From positions 1 to 18,424 of the forward strand of contig NQMI01000154.1 in assembly GCA_002270565.1 (NCBI GenBank): a stretch of DNA of 18,424 bases. The letters are read 5' to 3'. Position 1 is the first letter of the stretch; each line of letters opens with the position of its first letter. The notes beneath the pieces were generated by a model. That model did no database searches and was not told the DNA's origin. It saw only the letters and a program-made list of their open reading frames with translations. The stretch is from Stenocarpella maydis (taxonomy: Eukaryota; Ascomycota; Sordariomycetes; Diaporthales; Diaporthaceae). Positions 1-8,892 of the stretch are shown here, piece after piece. Both the position numbers and the translations under genes were made by a program.

Positions 1-234
1 CTTGTAGTATGCCTGAGGCTTATATCTGTAGAGTGCAAAGAAAGGTGACTGTTTAGTCATACTAGCACGGCTTTGCGCGGCTATTATAGGAAATTTGCTA
101 GTTAATCAGTAATTCGGCCGAGTCACTTCTATAACCTAAGTGATATACGTCCAAATTTAAAAATATATTTTATAATTTAGTAATTTTAATTTAATTTATT
201 ATTTATTACTTTTAATTATTACTTATATTTTATT

Positions 235-290
235 TTTGATTTATTTATTGTATTTATTTATTTTATTTATTTATTTATTTATTTTATTAG
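235..290. repeat. (TTTA)n-like low-complexity tract
   Basis: An interrupted run of TTTA/TTTTA units lies inside the AT-rich island. It is a simple-sequence tract with no coding potential and may have arisen by RIP of an already AT-rich stretch plus slippage. Confidence 0.7.
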
Positions 291-1375
291 TTCAACTACT
301 TTAATAAATATTCTTTATGAAGACTTTTTAAATAGTAATAAAAATTAGGTACTAATTATGTGCAGCGCTTATAGAAGTACAAAACGAAGATATTCTAAAA
401 TATTAAAGCATTAGTTCGATATTATAGTACGGATAAGTTTATATAGTGATGTATATTGCAAATGTATTGATATACAATATAGCACAATGTATAAATACTA
501 TAGTATATATATTGTGATAACATTATCGCGAGAATTATCAACTCTAGTTTGCTTAGATATCCGGCATTTTAGGCTGGACTACCTAAGATATTTATAAAAA
601 TACTATAAAGAATTTATATAGTAATAGGCCAAGCGGGCTAAATAATCATAAGGAAGACTTATATTATTAAGGGTTTTTTTATCTTAAAATCATACATAAA
701 GTTGGCTTATTAGAAATAAAGTTGATAAATACGCTTATAATCAATCAACACACAGGAGGGGAATGCTTATATACTCGAAACAGCCAAGGGAAAGCGAGAG
801 TTAAAGCAAGAAGAAAGCAGGGAAGGAGTAAGTGTTAACTTATACTATCGCCTACGATATAATGAGCTTTATATGGCTAGCTATTTTACTAGGCTTAGTG
901 GCTATATATACCTTATTTATTTTACTTATATTTAATAACGATTTTATTAGAGCCATAGCTTTTCTATCTTTTATTTTCAATTACAGCTTTAAACGTACGG
1001 CTTAGTTATGATAGTAAAATTTCTTTTTATATAGAGTTTCTTAATAATATTAAACTAGCTAATAGCGCGCTTGAGATACGTTTTTTAAACTTAGTAAGTG
1101 AAGATCAGAAGCATAAATAATACTATTACTTATACTTAGCTATGATTATACAGTATTTATACATAAACGATTTGAGTGATACATAAATTATTATTATAAT
1201 AAGTTCTTATATTATTGTAAACGAGATGGCTTCAAAGATTAATAGCTTTAATAGCTTATTACATAGCGCTAGCGATAAATTATAAATAATTAGGGCCTGG
1301 TCTAGCCTATAATTAGAACTAACAACTTATATGGAAAAAGAAAAACAGAATAGTGCAAGTTTATTACTACCAAAC

Positions 1376-1930
1376 ACTATACTAGCAGAATTAGCGGAAC
1401 AAAAAGCAACACAAATCAGATACATTTAATAAGATATTTAGAAAGAACTTTCTTTTATATAGAAATAAATAATAAAATATATAAACTAGAAAAGAATTAA
1501 GGGATTAATTCTTAAGAAAGGAGATGAAATCTACCTTATATAATAAAATATTAAAACCAAACAGCCTAATAATAAACTTAGTTATAAGAAAATCAGCTCA
1601 TTTAGAATTTTAGAAAAACTCTTAAATACTAACTATAGACTTTTATTACCTTAAGGAATAAAATAATACTCAGATTTTTATATTTTACTACTAGAACTAG
1701 TACCCTAAAATTCAGAACTTGAAATATAAATTAAAACTATTAACAAATATAGTAAAGAATATAAAGTAAATATAATTATAAACTCAAAATAATACTAAGA
1801 AATAATGAAGTACCTTATTAAATAGAAAGGCTATAATTTAAGTCAGAATATATAAAAACTAGAGAAAACTTTAATATACTATAAAAATAAACTTAGATAA
1901 TTCCATACCTAATTCTCTACAAAATAACCT
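1376..1930 (+). mobile_element. Ty3/Gypsy chromovirus pol relic: integrase C-terminus and chromodomain
   Basis: One reading frame (codon phase set by the AAA at 1517) can be followed with no frameshift for about 180 codons, although it carries more than a dozen TAA/TAG stops. Its residues line up with the end of fungal chromovirus Pol. It starts with an integrase C-terminal stretch (KKGDEIYLI at 1517-1543, then NIKTKQP). Next is the module usually read as KLGPF, here KISSF. Then comes the usual HPxFHVSLLEP box, here YSDFYILLLEL. A chromodomain follows at about 1757-1906 (EYKV, then KYLIK-stop-KGY, where the intact family has K(W)KGY). Each difference in these motifs is explained by one C-to-T or G-to-A change, for example Gly-Pro to Ser-Ser and His to Tyr. 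Known chromoviruses use this chromodomain to target integration to heterochromatin. The copy is dead. Reverse transcriptase, RNase H and the integrase core are not recognisable upstream. Confidence 0.85.
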
Positions 1931-2029
1931 CACTTAACTAACTATAAGAGTCCACTTGGCTTACTAAATAAACCAGAAGATTTCAAATACTAAACAAACC
2001 ACCCACAAGCATGTTTTCCTCACCCCTAA

Positions 2030-2350
2030 ATAGAAACCCAAACTAATCCACTATTGCATTCTCTATACTTACGGAATTTTAATTAAAAATGAGACTAGAA
2101 GAAGACCCCTTAGCAGCTATAACCTCCTATACGACTTCAGCAGTATAAACCCGCTCCTCCTCTACCAAACCTTTATTTACTAATTTTACTCCCTTTTCCT
2201 AGAGAAAATGCCTTTATTTCTTTAAATGGGATAAATGAGCTAGAAACTTATTTAAATAAGCCTAGATCTCAGCTAAACGCTCCTCCTCCTTAATCTTATA
2301 ACCATCTAACTTAGCCAGCTCATTAGTAATATGCAATATTATAAAAAGAA
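2030..2350 (-). pseudogene. RIP-damaged short ORF antisense to, and downstream of, the Gypsy pol relic
   Basis: On the minus strand a frame runs from about 2333 down to about 2030 without a frameshift, interrupted by TAG/TAA only in the clearest part. Visible pieces include NELAKLDGYKIKEEERLAEI, then after a stop AYLNKFLAHLSHLKK, then EKGVKLVNKGLVEEERVY, then a Ser-rich bit. The pattern is a charged, Leu-heptad, coiled-coil-like segment followed by a Lys/Arg and Gly-containing turn. From memory, short ORFs of this style (EEERLAE, a leucine helix, RKQKR, a 'RG' turn) accompany retroelements in many ascomycete genomes, usually annotated as hypothetical proteins. I cannot confirm that without a search. 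It faces the pol relic tail-to-tail, so it either belongs to the same element as an antisense accessory gene or to a second nested element. Confidence 0.45.
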
Positions 2351-3537
2351 GTTAGCAGGAAAATCAATACCCTATAGGAGACTAAAACACCCATGGGAAG
2401 ATACTAGTGCGCAGAATACATAATATAAGCAACTATACTTAGTATACTATAAATAACTCTCTATAGAATTAACCATCTTACAAACAAGGTCCTTTAACAA
2501 ACAGTAAGAATATAGAGGAACCTTATAGCTATACCGCTTAATAAAAGCATAATGATTAAAGCAAGCTTAGTACTTCTTAAATAGACTTATAATAGAATTC
2601 TCTCAACCTGTAAACCTTAGACTTTAGATAATATAATAAATTAGAAAGGCAAGCAAGTATAAATAAATAAAGGATACTTACAAAACACTTTTAAGGACAA
2701 AAGTATAAGAAGGAAGATAGTATTATAAACTAATATAATGGCATCCCAGGACCTAGGATAATTAGAACTAACTACTATAACGCAACCCTACAAGCCCCTT
2801 AATGGCAGAATCAGCACTAAGCACCAAAACTAGGGTCAGGGTCCAGGACTTATAGCTCAACCTTGCTTAGTAAGGATCGATGAGCCGCCGCAAGCCTTAT
2901 GGCTTAGCTATACTCATCAAGAATTAACAAGCAACCATAAGCCTTAGCAACTAAATACTAAAGAATTAGGATATATAAGGATATAGTTACTACTATAATA
3001 GATAGCTTTTATAGAATAGACTCTTCAGTCATTAATCTAAGTATTTAGTCTTACTAACTGAATAGCCTTATAGCTTTTAATTATACCCTCTTCGTGAATA
3101 GCGTCTTTATATACTGCAACTTAGTTACGTGCTGCCTTCATGACGCTCTACTAATATAAACCCTACAGGTTACCTACTGAACCCTATAAAGGTTTAGTGT
3201 AATCATAACACTTAGATTAAAGGACATTAGATGTTTTTCCTATTACCCTTCTATTTAGTAGCCCGCTTTTACTACATTATATATATATATATTAATAATC
3301 TATACTAAATTAAGGTTTTAAAAATAAAGTTAGTATTAGTTAATATAAAGTATATTTTTTTATTAAAAGTTACCTTCCTTAGACTAGTATTATAGGTACG
3401 TTACTTACTTTAAATTTATGAAACTAATTAGATTTAAGTAATTAAATATAGTTAGTATTAATTAGTACTAACTTTTATTACTTACTTAGCCCTAGGTAGG
3501 TGCTAGGGTAGCCTAAAGTTAGTAAATTTGCTTAAAA

Positions 3538-3570
3538 CTAGCTACTTCCTGGTCCTAGCTACTTCCTGGT
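3538..3570. repeat. Two tandem copies of a 16-bp motif
   Basis: CTAGCTACTTCCTGGT occurs at 3538-3553 and again at 3555-3570 with one base between. It sits at the edge of the AT-rich island, just after a related-looking CTAGG-rich stretch (3491-3515). It may mark the end of an inserted element. No target-site duplication could be assigned. Confidence 0.7.
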
Positions 3571-3650
3571 ATCCTACGTTATTAGTTTTTTAATATTAAC
3601 TATGTTTCTACTTTTGTATTGATTATTATGGCTGCATTAGGATGAGGGCT

Positions 3651-5113
3651 GAGGTGGGTAGATAATATAATGTGGCTGAAGCTATTCTGAGAGAAGGCTA
3701 GAATTGACAGGTTTAAGATGAATTTGAGGGCTTAAGTGTTTGGATTCGCCTACTTACTTGGCCATACTCTCTCTTCATGCCCCTGGGTGGATTTAGTAGT
3801 AATCCCTTGGTGCTTAAGTGCAACCGAGCCTCCGCGCGTTGCCATTGAAGACTCCCGTCTTTCAAATGCGTTCGGCGCGGTTACATTTTTGGTAGAGATG
3901 AATTTCTAATATATCCGACCCTTTAGGAATCCCATAGACACAGACTGACAATGATAAGTATGCTGTCTAAATAGTTCTCTGAATAGTTATCCCGTCATCC
4001 TTTCGCTGTTTTGTCAGACGGCAGTGTCTACAGTGAATGACGGGTGGTTACTTATAATTTTAATTTCAATACATTGCACACACCAGGCCAGCAGATAATA
4101 GGGGCAACGGGGGAAAAAAAACGCGGATAGTAGGGAATTGTCAATGTCCAAGGCCAATAATCTGGGTAATGCGTTGCTACCTAGGTATTTGGCCTTCGAG
4201 GCGACATCGGGACATCTATAAAACGAATAGCTTAGATACCGAACGTATAAAATGATTAAATTAGGCTTGGGAGTGGAGTTTAATGCAAGCTCACTTTTTG
4301 GATAGTGTCAATCCCGGGGCCTCAGCTTTTTCATCTGTGAATTAAAACGGAATTAGTTGTTTAGGCGACCTTGGTAAGGCAGACTTTAGGAATGCCAACA
4401 TAAAAACCTGCTCGGCATCGGTCCTCAGTTCTCTCTACGTGGGTATATTAGTTCATTACACTCCGCAATCTCCATTACCAAACCTTCGGACAAGCGCCAT
4501 GATCTCTCAAAATCAAAGCCTGCTATACATAGCTCCGCAACCCGCCTCACCAAGACAATCGCGTGCGCGTTGTATATCTCCCGGTCCACGGCCTGAGAGG
4601 GCGAGCACCAATTAAGGGTTGCTCAATTTTTGCTTAGGTCGGCCCCGGGCACTCGCTACCATAGCCCCTCCCCCCCCCCTCCTGAGGCATCACGATCGCG
4701 CCATTCACAACTTCAGGCTCTCACTGGATGGACGCGTGGGAGCAGCTGGACCGAATACGCGGGGGTAAACGCCTCTTTTGGAAAGGCACTGCAAATTCGC
4801 TATGTCAGTAGGGCGATCACACAATGCGACGACCCCCGTCCTCGCCCGCTCTGGGCCACGAGCACGCCATTCATGCGCCGCATTCGCGACGAGCGACCAC
4901 CGCGGGGTTTCTTTCGGGACCACCGAAAGCCAAGCATCACAAAAAAAGCCTTGTATGACGCCCATTTGACTTGACGATGCTTTTATATAACCGAAGCCCT
5001 CATACGACGCTGACTCTATTCTCTCCTCCTGGGTCTTTGTCTGTCTATCTTGTTGGGTGGGCTCGGAGAGCTGCAGTGCCGACCACTTACACGTCTGATC
5101 ACCAACTTGACCC
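3651..5113. other. Transition zone and upstream region of the transporter gene; no gene seen
   Basis: GC content rises through this stretch. Frames that open between 4630 and 5110 overlap one another on both strands, are short, have no recognisable motif and look like chance ORFs. A run of A after GGGGG lies near 4112-4121. The last part is the presumed promoter and 5' leader of the transporter that starts at 5114. I saw no tRNA or other RNA gene. Confidence 0.5.
5013..5053 (+). promoter_or_regulatory. Pyrimidine-rich leader upstream of the transporter
   Basis: A C/T-dominated tract (CTCTATTCTCTCCTCC, then TCTTTGTCTGTCTATCTTG) ends about 60 bases before the first ATG at 5114. Such CT tracts are common just before or at transcription starts in filamentous ascomycetes. 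The assignment rests on composition and position only. Confidence 0.35.
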
Positions 5114-7336
5114 ATGAATTACAGGACGTTTCGTGGACAACGGACCGAACCAAGCATGTCCGTGCCGCCTATACAGTCCGGTTACCCGGTGGCTGGCACG
5201 GTCGTCGACGACGAGATAGGAGACCCGCTGTCCAAGAATGCCGATATCAAGGAGTTCAGCGAGAACTCGGGCCCGGAGGACTCATATGAGGGCTACGGCG
5301 AGAACCCCTTTAAGGACGAGGCAGTCGCGGAGCATTGGAGACAGGTCTACAACGAATCGCAGTATGAATGTCGCCACGTCTTCGACCCTACTCTGACTTG
5401 GTCGCCAGAGGAGGAGAATGCCATCATTCGGAAGCTTGACTGGCGCGTCTGCCTATGGGCCTGCTGCATGTTCTTTGGCCTCCAGGTCGACCGAGGAAAT
5501 CTTGTACAGGCTGTTTCTGACAACATGTTGGAAGATCTCGGCTTGAACACCAACGGTGAGATTATGTCTCCTCCCGGATGGTCTTCTATATGGAGTGAAA
5601 CATATTCTGACTTGGTGGACCTAGATTATAACTACGGGAACACGGTGTTTTTGATATCCTTCCTTTTTGCAGAACTGCCGTCACAGCTGGTCTCGAAGAA
5701 GGTCGGACCAGACAGGTGGATTCCTATGCAGATTTGTCTGTGGAGTATCGTGGCGTCATGCCAATTCTGGATTTCAGGAAACGCGTCATTCCTAGTCACC
5801 AGAGCCCTTCTTGGTGTCCTGGAAGGCGGATTCATCCCGGACCTAGTCCTCTGGCTGAGCTATTTCTACACGTCTCGGGAGCTGCCGATCAGGCTGAGGT
5901 TGGCAACGGCCTTCTCCCACGGTTTTGATCAAGCTGCTTACCATGATGTAGTTATTTCTGGACGACCTTGTCCGCCACTACGATCCTCACGTCATTGCTG
6001 GCTTTCGCGTTGCTTCACATGCGCGGGGTGCTGGGCTATGCAGGATGGCGGTGGCTGTGAGTGCTCACTCATCCTTCAACCATTATCACAATAGCTAAAC
6101 CAACACCAGGTTCCTGATTGAGGGTCTCATAACACTCTCGGTTGGTATCGCCTCCTTTTTCTTGATGCCTGCATCGGCCGTCCAGACCAAGACTTGGTTC
6201 CGTCCCAATGGGTGGTTCAGCGACCGTGAGGTCGCTATTGTCGTAAACCGAGTGCTGAGAGACGACCCGAGCAAAGGTAACAAATCCGAAAACTTTTCCA
6301 AGAGTCAGCCATTGAATTGTTTCGATTCTAACATCTGATGATATAGGTGATATGCACAACCGACAGGCCCTGACTCCCAGTCGTCTGTGGCAAACAATGA
6401 AGGACTACGATCTGTGGCCACTCTATCTCCTGGGCCTGGTCGTCTTCATACCTCAAAGCCCGCCGACAAAGTACCTGACCTTGATCGTAAAGTCGCTCGG
6501 GTTCAGCACGTTTAATACAAACCTTCTCACAATCCCATCAGTAAGCCAACGTCCTTTGATAACTCGTCATCTTGCCCACAGGCTAAACAAGCAAACAGAG
6601 CGTTCTCCACATCATAACTTTGCTTGCGATCACGAGGATCTCGGAATACTTCAACGAGAGAACACTGGTGGCTATGATACAGTCTCTGTGGACATGTAAG
6701 TGTCGGACCCCGCAGCCTTTGCTTGGAGAGGACGCGTCCCGGCGTGGAACTTACTAACCTGTTGCAATACAAAAGTGCCCTGTGTTATCGCCCTTGAGTG
6801 GTGGCCCGGTATGATCCACAAGAAGTGGGAAACATACACGCTCGTCACCGTCCTTCTCAGCTACCCGTACTGTCACGCTATCCTCGTGGCGTGGACGTCC
6901 AAGAATTCCAACAACGTCGGCACAAGATCTGTTTCGGCGGCGCTATACAACGTAGGCTCTCTCTCCAACTTTCCCCTGCCGAGGCGATGCCTTTCACATC
7001 ATACTCCAGCCTGCCATTGCCGGGTGGTTCTGCAGAGTGTCATGCTAACATGCTGGTCTCAAAACAACACAGATGTCCGTTCAGTTGGGCAACATCATCG
7101 CGAACTTTATATACCGCGATGATGACAAGCCTTACTACCGACGCGGGAACCGCAACCTCTTCATCATCAACCTCCTCGCCATCGCGCTGTTCCTGCTCAC
7201 CAAGGCCTATTACATCCGCAGGAACAAGCAGAAGGACCGTGTTTGGAACGCCCTCAGCAAGGAGGAGCAGGAGCATTACATTAAGAACACTAGATTGCAA
7301 GGGAGCAGGAGGTTGGACTTTAGGTTTGCTCATTAG
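5114..7336 (+). CDS. MFS transporter, Dal5/Seo1-like anion:cation symporter family, 8 exons
   Basis: Predicted proton-coupled permease of the plasma membrane for a small organic anion or vitamin-type solute. The family includes Dal5, Seo1, Liz1/Fen2 and Vht1; the substrate is not decidable here. Exons inferred from splice sites and family fit are 5114-5555, 5625-5898, 5952-6056, 6110-6276, 6347-6540, 6599-6695, 6776-6951 and 7073-7336. They join in phase to 572 aa, the usual size. The first ~105 residues are a hydrophilic, acidic tail. Transmembrane segments begin near LDWRVCLWACCMFF (108-121). Family marks include DRGNLVQAVSDN (126-137), NYGNTVFLISFLFAELPSQL, GPDRWIP, RALLGVLEGGF, ELPIRLSYFWTTLS (across intron 2), AGWRWLFLIEG (across intron 3), ALEWWPG and a C-terminus ending RLDFRFAH. 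Introns 3-7 have good branch sites (CTAAC-like); intron 2 has a weak donor, GTTGGC. An in-frame stop at 5108 limits the start to 5114. Met15 (5156) has a better context, with A at -3, and could be the true start. Its 3' end converges on the DNQ-repeat gene. Confidence 0.9.
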
Positions 7337-7790
7337 ACGATCACGCTGTACATACTCGTGGTAGTGATTAGTTAGGGCATGGACATACATATGCATCTAG
7401 ATAGCAAGGTTGAAACTGGAACACAGGTACGAAATTTACAGGCGCACTAGACGAGTCACGTCAGGAGCTTCGGCCATATTATATGTCATTCCGCTTAATT
7501 CAGTATTTAGTCTTGCCTCATTAATTCTTAGTTTTTAATAATAAATGCATTTTGAAAATCAAATATTCTGCGTTGGTCTTAAATAATAAAGTCAAAACTC
7601 CCGTTTTCAGAGGAAAAAAAAAACACTTCTGAATTCCCGTATTGGCTATTACTAACTATACTAGCATTGCCGACATGAACGGTCGTTACACATACAAGAG
7701 AACCCCCGCTACCGTTGAAAAGAAAACCTCACGCGGTCTTACAAAGGCAACGGACTCATCACTATCCGAGCCTCGACCTAGCTTAGCAGC
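7337..7790. terminator. Convergent 3' intergenic region with AATAAA signals
   Basis: 454 bases separate the stop codons of the transporter (+) and the DNQ-repeat gene (-). The middle (about 7490-7620) is AT-rich and has AATAAA hexamers on the + strand at 7540-7545 and 7585-7590. Either could direct polyadenylation of the transporter transcript, though both are over 200 bases past its stop. A nine-base A run lies near 7615-7623. No gene is seen. Confidence 0.35.
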
Positions 7791-8892
7791 CTAGAACCCC
7801 AGAGCCTGGTTGAAGGCATCGGCAGTCGTGGCGTCCTTGGTGCCGAGCCCCTGGACGAGCGCTTGGGCATCCTCGCACGCAGCGATGGCAGCATCATTGG
7901 CCTCGCAGACGTTGACAAGCTTGTCGCAGATGGCGTTGGTGATGATGTTGGGGTTCAGAGCGTCTTGCTGTCCCTCGGCGACGAGAGGGTCAGTGGGCAA
8001 GAAGGTGCCCTCGTCAGCGTCGCGTCCCTCACGGCCCAGTTGGAAGTCCATCGTTGGCGTGCACTGGCCGAAGTCGGCACCAGCGGCACCAGCACCAGCG
8101 TTTTGGTCCTGGTTGTCCTGGTTGTCCTGGTTGTCCTGGTTGTCCTGGTTGTCCTGGTTGTCCTGGTTGTCCTGGTTGTCCTGGTTGTCCTGGTTGTCCT
8201 GGTTGTCCCTGGTTGTCCTGGTTGTCCTGGTTGGCCTGGTTGGCCTGGTTGGCCTGGTTGGCCTGGTTGTCCTGGTTGTCCTGGTTGTCCTGAGCTTGAT
8301 CTTCACCGGCGTTCTGGTCGGCCTGGTCAGCATCCGCGCCAGCGTCCGCACCAGCACCAGCATCTGCCCCGGCAACATCGACATTGCCACCAGCAGCGTC
8401 AACAGCCGTGAAGGCAGAGAAGCCCTGAGCGGCAGTGACCTCTGCGACCGAGAGACCCTCGGCGTCGAAGGGCTGTGCCAGTGACTGGGCCGAAGCTGCG
8501 TTCTGGGCGTCAGCGCCATCGACGGCGGGGTCGACCAGCGGGACGATACCACGGAGCTCCTCCGTGGCGGGGAGAGTCGCGTCGGCGCACAAGCTCGGGA
8601 TGTCGACGGCGAAGGGGTTGAAGTTCTGCTCCGCGGCGACGAGCCCGGCGGCCGCCTCGATCACGGCAGGGTCATTGCCGAGGGTGTCAACGATCTCGTC
8701 TGCCAGGGAGAGCTTGTCGCAAGGGTTGGCGGCTGCCAGGAGGACGCCGGGGACCTGGCCGGAGAGGGTAGCGGCGTCACCGGGGTTGCCAAAGTCGCCG
8801 AGGGCCTGGACCGCCGCAACGGGGATCTGCTCCTGGCCGAATCGGGCCTCAACGTAAGCCACCAGCAGAGCGTACTTCAGGAACCGAGACAT
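7791..8892 (-). CDS. Secreted DNQ-tripeptide-repeat protein; frame broken by one extra base in the repeat
   Basis: ATG at 8892-8890 has a good fungal context (CACAATGTC). The N-terminus (MSRFLKYALLVAYVEARFGQ) is a short signal peptide with a likely cut near residue 16. Residues 20-200 form an Ala/Asp-rich domain with two cysteines (58, 102). DNQ/ANQ repeats start at residue 202. After nine repeats one extra C (plus strand CCC at 8207-8209) shifts the frame. The following eleven DNQ repeats and a Cys-containing C-terminal domain (DFGQCTPTMDF to DAFNQALGF, stop 7793-7791) are open only in the next frame. Dropping one base gives a continuous 366-aa frame. Read literally, the N-terminal frame runs into GQP repeats and stops at 8029 (287 aa). 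From memory, Sordariomycete genomes hold proteins of this layout, often auto-named 'circumsporozoite protein' only because of the repeat. Function is unknown; a cell-wall or extracellular role is inferred. The shift may be an assembly error, a real lesion or a missed intron. Confidence 0.8.
8109..8289. repeat. 20 tandem 9-bp units encoding Asp/Ala-Asn-Gln
   Basis: On the plus strand the unit is CTGGTTGTC, read on the minus strand as GACAACCAG (Asp-Asn-Gln). I count eleven units at 8109-8207, one extra C at 8208, two at 8209-8226, four variant units CTGGTTGGC (Ala-Asn-Gln) at 8227-8262, and three at 8263-8289. The units are otherwise identical at DNA level, so the array expanded or was homogenised recently. 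It lies within the secreted-protein gene. Confidence 0.95.

Larger units (their letters stand above)
1..3650. repeat. AT-rich, RIP-mutated transposon island
   Basis: This block is visibly much richer in A and T than the rest of the window, is full of TA steps and is poor in CpG. No reading frame of useful length survives in it. Base composition returns to normal between about 3580 and 3700. Two relic frames inside it (about 1376-1930 on + and 2030-2350 on -) read as protein with stops almost only of the TAA/TAG type, as expected when CAA, CAG and TGG codons suffer C-to-T or G-to-A change. That is the signature of repeat-induced point mutation, a premeiotic defence of filamentous ascomycetes. 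The stretches 1-1375 and 2351-3537 hold no frame I can recognise. They may be further parts of the same element (LTR, upstream pol) or nested elements. Confidence 0.85.

Noticed and set aside
8029..8209. Collagen-like GQP repeat protein as a genuine product
   Set aside because: It arises only after the single extra base, ends soon afterwards in a Trp/Cys-rich shadow sequence, and leaves the coding C-terminal domain unread. Kept as a finding, not as a gene.
8109..8289. CRISPR-like array
   Set aside because: Units are contiguous 9-mers without spacers, lie in a coding frame, and the genome is fungal.
7810..8484. Plus-strand frame rich in Trp-Leu-Ser repeats
   Set aside because: It is the antisense reading of the 9-bp repeat in the secreted-protein gene; the minus strand has the signal peptide, good start context and conserved-looking flanking domains.
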